From contig NZ_BCRK01000045.1 in the NCBI RefSeq assembly GCF_001552555.1, positions 1 to 36,189 on the forward strand: 36,189 nucleotides of DNA, read 5' to 3'. Both the position numbers and the translations under genes were made by a program. The first letter of the stretch is position 1, and each line of letters opens with the position of its first letter. The stretch comes from Nocardiopsis trehalosi NBRC 14201. GTDB taxonomy: Bacteria > Actinomycetota > Actinomycetes > Streptosporangiales > Streptosporangiaceae. Below the pieces are notes generated by a model. It saw only the letters and a list, made by a program, of their open reading frames with translations, was not told where the DNA came from and searched no databases. Positions 32,498 to 36,189 of the stretch are shown piece by piece.

Positions 32498-33694
32498 TCA
32501 GGCGGGTGAGCGCGTCGCGAACAGGTGGCGCGCCCACAGGAGGCTCGCGGCGGTGATGAGCACGCACCAGCCGGTGGCCAGTGCGGCGCTGGGGCCGACC
32601 GGTTCGGCGGTGAGCAGGCCGCGCAGGGTGTCGATGATCGGGGTGAAGGGCTGGTACTCGGCGAACCAGCGCAGCCACGCCGGCATGGAGTCGGTCGCGA
32701 CGAAGCCGCTGCCGAGGAACGGCAGCAGGAGCAGCAGCATGGGGGTGTTGCTGGCGGTCTCCACCGTCTTGGCGGCGAGTCCGAGGGCGACGGTCAGCCA
32801 GGTCACCGCGAACGTCGCCATCGCCAGCACCGCCGCGAAGGCGGCCCAGGCCGCCGGGCCCGCCGGGCTGCGGAACCCCAGCAGCAGCGCCACGCCGAGC
32901 ACGATCGCCACGGCCAGCGCGGTCTGCACGAGCGCCCCCAGGACGTGCCCGGCCAGCAGCGCGACACGGGAGACGGCCATGGTGCGCAGGCGCGTGACGA
33001 TGCCCGTGGTCATGTCGGAGGCCACCCACACCGCCGTGGCCACCGAGACGCTGGCCACGGTCATGAGCAGGATGGCCGGGGTGACGTAGGCCAGGTACTC
33101 GCCGCGGCCGCCGCCCGGCCCGGCCAGGCCGGCGCCGGCCGCGCCCGCCGCGAAGGCGGTGCCCAGCAGCGCGGGCCACCACGTGGACCGCTCGATCCGG
33201 TCGACCACCCCGTACCGGACCAGCGCCGAGCCCAGCAGGAACAGGCCGGCGATCAGCAGGGGACCGCCCCCGCCCGCGACCAGCGCCGTCGGGACCGCCG
33301 CGGCGGCGAGGCCGGCGACGGCCCACCTCGGCAGCCAGGACGCGGGCAGCAGCACCAGCAGGCCGACGACCGCGTAGACGGTGAGGATCTCGCCCCGCCA
33401 CAGCAGCATGTGCGGCAGGCCGAACCCGAGCAGGGCCAGCAGGCGGCGCAGCAGGACCAGCCGGGGGCGCGGGGCCCGCTCGGCGGCGGAGTCCAGCAGC
33501 AGGGCGAACCCGATACCGAACAGCAGGGAGAAGATCGGCAGTCCGATCCAGACGTGCGCACCGCCCAGGGGCGGCGCCTCGACGGAGGTGTCGGCGTTGG
33601 CGATCAGCTGGATGTTGGCCAGGAGGATGCCGCACAGCGCGAACCCGCGCAGCACGTCGAGCGCCGCGATCCGCCGCCGTCCCGAGGCGGTCAC
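32498..33694 (-). CDS. Chimeric membrane protein: DUF418-like N-half fused to ABC-2 permease C-half
   Basis: 398 residues from GTG 33694; the frame stays open to 33754, and neither start has a strong site. The first ~215 residues look like the YeiB/DUF418 acyltransferase-like family ([23 protein letters not shown], then [20 protein letters not shown]). From about ~220 the sequence becomes a typical DrrB-type ABC-2 permease: [65 protein letters not shown]. The permease's usual N-terminal ~50-70 residues are missing, as is the DUF418 C-terminal part. No ABC ATPase is next to it. It looks like a gene fusion or deletion remnant, and may be non-functional as a transporter. It heads the P450/ferredoxin operon. 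Confidence 0.7.
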   Translation of the reverse strand: MTASGRRRIAALDVLRGFALCGILLANIQLIANADTSVEAPPLGGAHVWIGLPIFSLLFGIGFALLLDSAAERAPRPRLVLLRRLLALLGFGLPHMLLWRGEILTVYAVVGLLVLLPASWLPRWAVAGLAAAAVPTALVAGGGGPLLIAGLFLLGSALVRYGVVDRIERSTWWPALLGTAFAAGAAGAGLAGPGGGRGEYLAYVTPAILLMTVASVSVATAVWVASDMTTGIVTRLRTMAVSRVALLAGHVLGALVQTALAVAIVLGVALLLGFRSPAGPAAWAAFAAVLAMATFAVTWLTVALGLAAKTVETASNTPMLLLLLPFLGSGFVATDSMPAWLRWFAEYQPFTPIIDTLRGLLTAEPVGPSAALATGWCVLITAASLLWARHLFATRSPA

Positions 33695-34141
33695 CGCGCC
33701 ACCCCCCGGCCCGCCCCCGCGCGGCCGGCGGAGGCGGCGCCCCCACCGGACCACCCGGCCCGGGCCGCCCGCCGCACGTCCGGTCCTGGCGCGCGGCGGC
33801 CGAACGGCGCCCGGTGCGGCGGGGAGGAGGGCGTGCGCACCGCCGCGCCGATGACCGGGCGGTCGCTCCCGGCCCCGGGGACGCGGGGGTGTCCGGGACG
33901 GTCGGGGCGGTCGGCCGGGCCGGGGCGGGTCGGGCGGGGCACACGGGGCGCCTCACCGGTCGCCTTGGGACGGGGGAGGGACCCGGCGGTCCGCCGGGGT
34001 GGGGGAGGGGCGTCGCATCGCATGGGCCCCCATCCTGTGGACCCGGGGTCACCGCGACATCGGCCGATCGGCCGGTTCACCCCGCTGCACCCGTACTTTC
34101 GGCCGATTCGGCGCCCGGGGGTGATCGTTAGCCTGTCCGGT
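33695..34141. promoter_or_regulatory. Divergent promoter region of the chimeric gene and the kinase
   Basis: About 450 bases; no supported gene. Near the kinase it has two copies of TCGGCCGAT(C/T)CGGC-like sequence (34060-34073 and 34099-34112), 39 bp apart, the first inside the 14-bp palindrome CGGCCGATCGGCCG. TAGCCT at 34129-34134 lies seven bases before the ATG at 34142 and fits a -10 for a leaderless transcript; I see no clear -35. Confidence 0.4.
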
Positions 34142-35293
34142 ATGGGTGCTGCGACGAGGCCGACCGGCCGGGCCGCGATCGCGGGCGACGTCGGGCTCGG
34201 CGTGGTCTTCGCCGCGACGCTCGCGTTCCAGGCCGTGGAACTCGCCTCGATCTGGGGCGGCGGCTACTGGCGGTTCGGCCTGGCCGCCGGGGCCGCCGTG
34301 TGCGGCATCGCGCTGGCGCGCCGACGGAACCGGGCCGTGGCCGCGTTCTCCGGCCAGGCCGTCGCGCTGGCCGCCGTCGGAACCGCGTGGTCCCTCGGGC
34401 TGCCCGCCGAGCCCAGCCCCGCCATGACGCTGGGCCTGGCCGTGCTCGTCGCCTCGGCGGTCCGGACGCTCCCGGCCCGGTCGGCCGGGGCCGTGGGCGC
34501 GGCCGGGGCCGCCGTGGGCATCGGCGGTCTCGCCGCCGCGCTCACCTCCCCCTCCTCCGGGGGCGTGGCGGGGATGTACTGCGCGGGCTGGCTCGCCGCC
34601 CTCGCGGTCGGCCTCTGGCTGCGGCTGCTCGACGCGCGGCACCGGGCCACCGTCGAGTCGACGCGCCGCGACGTGCGCATGGAACTGGCGCGGGAACTCC
34701 ACGACGTCGTCGCCCACCACATCGCCGGGATCGTGCTGCTCGCCCAGGCCGCCCCGATCGCCGCCCGCAGGGACCCCGCCACCGCCGACGCCTCCTTCGC
34801 CGAGATCGAGGCCGTCGGCACCGAGGCACTGGACGCCACCCGGCGCGTCGTGGGGCTGCTGCGCGGCGGCGACGACGCGGAGCCCTTCACCCCCGGCCCC
34901 GAGAGCCTGCGGGACCTGGTCGAGCGCTTCGGCGGGCGCGGCCCGTCGGTGCGCCTGCGGCTGCCCGCCGACGGGGCGGGGTGGGCGCCCGAGGTGACGA
35001 GCACGGTCTACCGGGTCGTCCAGGAGTCGCTCACCAACATCGCCCGGCACGCGCCGCACGCCGGGTCGGTGCAGGTGAGCGTCGACCGGGACGGGGACGC
35101 CGTCACCGTAGAGGTGGCCGACGACGCCGCGCCGACCCGGTCCGGCGGCCACGCCCGCCGAGGCGGATACGGCCTGGTCGGGATGCGCGAACGGGTCGAG
35201 GCGCTCGGCGGCCGACTGCACGCCGGGCCGCGCCCCGGCCCCGGCTGGTCGGTGCGCGCCACCCTGCCCCTCCCGGTGCGGAGCCGCCGATGA
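34142..35293 (+). CDS. NarL-type sensor histidine kinase (HisKA_3)
   Basis: 383 residues from ATG 34142; no Shine-Dalgarno, with a -10-like TAGCCT seven bases upstream, so probably leaderless. About five N-terminal TM helices (for example GLGVVFAATLAFQAVELASI and LGLAVLVASAVRTL) form a short sensor. The phosphoacceptor His187 sits in ELARELHDVVAHHIAGIVLL (HisKA_3). The HATPase has the N-box VYRVVQESLTNIARHAPHAG, VTVEVADDA and GYGLVGMRERVEALGG. It belongs to the DUF4118/DesK-like actinobacterial group with an unknown signal. Its partner regulator is encoded at 35430. Its TGA overlaps the ATG of a possible 47-aa ORF. Confidence 0.95.
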   Translation: MGAATRPTGRAAIAGDVGLGVVFAATLAFQAVELASIWGGGYWRFGLAAGAAVCGIALARRRNRAVAAFSGQAVALAAVGTAWSLGLPAEPSPAMTLGLAVLVASAVRTLPARSAGAVGAAGAAVGIGGLAAALTSPSSGGVAGMYCAGWLAALAVGLWLRLLDARHRATVESTRRDVRMELARELHDVVAHHIAGIVLLAQAAPIAARRDPATADASFAEIEAVGTEALDATRRVVGLLRGGDDAEPFTPGPESLRDLVERFGGRGPSVRLRLPADGAGWAPEVTSTVYRVVQESLTNIARHAPHAGSVQVSVDRDGDAVTVEVADDAAPTRSGGHARRGGYGLVGMRERVEALGGRLHAGPRPGPGWSVRATLPLPVRSRR

Positions 35294-35433
35294 CCATGAC
35301 CGCGGACACCCCCCGCGCGGTCCGCGCCACCGTCGGCGCGGGACCGTGCGCGACGGCGGCCCGCGCCGCCGCCCGCCCGGGGCCCCCGCCGATGGCGGCG
35401 GTCCGCTTCCCTTCCCGTGCGGAGCCGCGATGA
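35290..35433 (+). CDS. Possible 47-aa ORF coupled between kinase and regulator
   Basis: The ATG at 35290 overlaps the kinase stop (ATGA 35290-35293), and its TGA (35431-35433) overlaps the regulator ATG (35430) as ATGA, so all three would be translationally coupled. Residues MTMTADTPRAVRATVGAGP..., Arg/Ala/Pro-rich, no domain or TM. In GC-rich DNA such a frame can occur by chance, but two ATGA junctions at both ends are suggestive. It may instead be only a coding-neutral spacer that keeps ribosomes moving to the regulator. Confidence 0.35.
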   Translation: MTMTADTPRAVRATVGAGPCATAARAAARPGPPPMAAVRFPSRAEPR

Positions 35434-36089
35434 CGATCCGGGTCCTGCTGGCCGACGACCAGGCGATCATCCGCGCCAGCCTGCGGATCATCCTGGAGGA
35501 CCAACCCGGCCTCAGCGTGGTCGCCGAGGCGGCCGACGGCGCCGAGGCCGTCGCCCTGGCCCGGCGGCTGCGTCCGGACGTCTGCCTCGTGGACGTCCGG
35601 ATGCCCCGACTCGACGGCATCGAGGTGACCCGCACGCTGGCGGGCCCCGGTGTCCGCGACCCGCTGCGGGTGGTCGTCCTCACCTCGTTCGACCTGGACG
35701 AGTACGTCTACGGCGCGCTGCGGAGCGGCGCCGCCGGCTTCCTGCTGAAGGACGTGGGGCCGGGGCTGCTCGTGGAGTCGGTGCGCGCCGCGAACGCCGG
35801 GGACGCCCTCATCGCGCCATCGGTCACCACGCGGCTGCTCCGCCACTTCGCGGCCGCCGGCGCCCCACCCGCCCGAGAGCCCGCCCGCCCGCTGTCCGAC
35901 CGCGAGACCGAGGTCGTCCGCGCCATCGCCCGCGGCCGCACCAACCAGGAGATCGCCGCCGAACTGTTCATCTCCCTCAGCACGGTCAAGAGCCACCTCT
36001 CCGGCATCCAGGCCAAGCTCGGGCTGCGCAACCGCACCGAGGTCGCCGTCTGGGCCTGGGAGACCCGCCTGATGGACCCCGCTCCCTAG
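35430..36089 (+). CDS. NarL/FixJ-type response regulator
   Basis: 219 residues from ATG 35430, with GGAG nine bases upstream. The receiver domain has the acidic pocket ADDQ, phosphoacceptor Asp55 (CLVDVRMPRLDG), Thr/Ser VVLTSFD and Lys in GFLLKDV. The LuxR-type HTH is LSDRETEVVRAIARGRTNQE...FISLSTVKSHLSGIQAKLG at ~155-205. It is the partner of the kinase upstream and should bind DNA when phosphorylated. A candidate target is the TCGGCCGAT pair upstream of the operon (inference). Confidence 0.96.
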   Translation: MTIRVLLADDQAIIRASLRIILEDQPGLSVVAEAADGAEAVALARRLRPDVCLVDVRMPRLDGIEVTRTLAGPGVRDPLRVVVLTSFDLDEYVYGALRSGAAGFLLKDVGPGLLVESVRAANAGDALIAPSVTTRLLRHFAAAGAPPAREPARPLSDRETEVVRAIARGRTNQEIAAELFISLSTVKSHLSGIQAKLGLRNRTEVAVWAWETRLMDPAP

Positions 36090-36135
36090 TGAGTGTTCTT
36101 GGAGGCTTCCGGATCAGCGAGCGGCCGCGCCCCTA

Positions 36136-36162
36136 CTGTGCCTGCTTCGCAGGCCGGCACAG
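36136..36162 (+). terminator. Hairpin downstream of the response regulator
   Basis: CTGTG (36136-36140) + CCTGC with loop TTC and GCAGG, then CACAG (36158-36162), with a CCGG bulge. It lies 47 bases after the stop and is terminator-like. The region continues past the right edge. Confidence 0.45.
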
Positions 36163-36189
36163 CGGGGGCCCTGGGCGGCGCTCGCACGC

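Noticed and set aside
1-36189. tRNA, rRNA or transposase genes
   Set aside because: I looked for cloverleaf-like arms, CCA ends, rRNA motifs and DDE/serine/tyrosine recombinase motifs and found none I could support, so no att site or integrase is claimed.

Overview
The window is very GC-rich DNA with many GTG starts, AGGAGG-type ribosome binding sites, ATGA/GTGA stop-start overlaps and actinobacterial protein families. It reads as chromosome, or an integrated or extrachromosomal conjugative element, of a filamentous actinomycete. A Nocardiopsis-like or other Streptosporangiales host is my guess and is not proven by the sequence.

Layout. (1) 1-8596 holds two divergent operons that look like a Gram-positive conjugative type IV secretion (T4SS) locus. 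Leftward are a P-loop ATPase with a degenerate Walker A, three tandem paralogous two-helix proteins (VirB2/TrbC-pilin-like) and a polytopic VirB6/TrbL-like channel protein that runs off the left edge. Rightward are two copies of a module made of a membrane-anchored VirB8/TcpC-like protein followed by a cell-wall hydrolase (SLT+NlpC/P60 in the first, an M15-like zinc peptidase in the second), then two unrecognised genes. VirB4 and the coupling protein are not in the window and may lie to the left. (2) 8967-19476 is a leftward five-gene envelope operon: beta-propeller/FN3 membrane protein, MoxR AAA+ ATPase, DUF58 protein, TgpA-type transglutaminase-fold membrane protein lacking Cys and His of the triad, and a pseudokinase-TM-FN3 protein with a 120-bp repeat array. 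(3) 19906-25478 is DNA mobilisation: a protein with two HTH-like segments, a MobF (TrwC/TraI) relaxase-helicase, and convergent to it a MobP-type relaxase with a MobC-like RHH partner. The two relaxase genes meet at a perfect 15-bp-stem hairpin. (4) 25714-26781 is a textbook zinc-starvation operon of cysteine-poor ribosomal proteins (L28, S14, L33, L31B) behind a Zur-like palindrome. (5) 26895-36089 is more ordinary: a 64-bp perfect palindrome, two small membrane proteins, a GNAT acetyltransferase, an S9 peptidase, a P450/ferredoxin pair with a chimeric membrane protein upstream, and a NarL-type two-component system with a possible 47-aa ORF coupled between kinase and regulator.

How the genes may work together (inference). 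The left T4SS would supply the envelope channel and wall-opening enzymes, and the two relaxases would supply the DNA substrate. The MoxR/DUF58/TgpA operon between them is a known actinobacterial envelope gene set, so its link to conjugation is only positional. The strongest unusual points are the duplicated VirB8-hydrolase modules, the three pilin-like paralogues, two unrelated relaxases side by side, two probable pseudoenzymes in one operon, the 64-bp palindrome and the DUF418/ABC-2 chimera.
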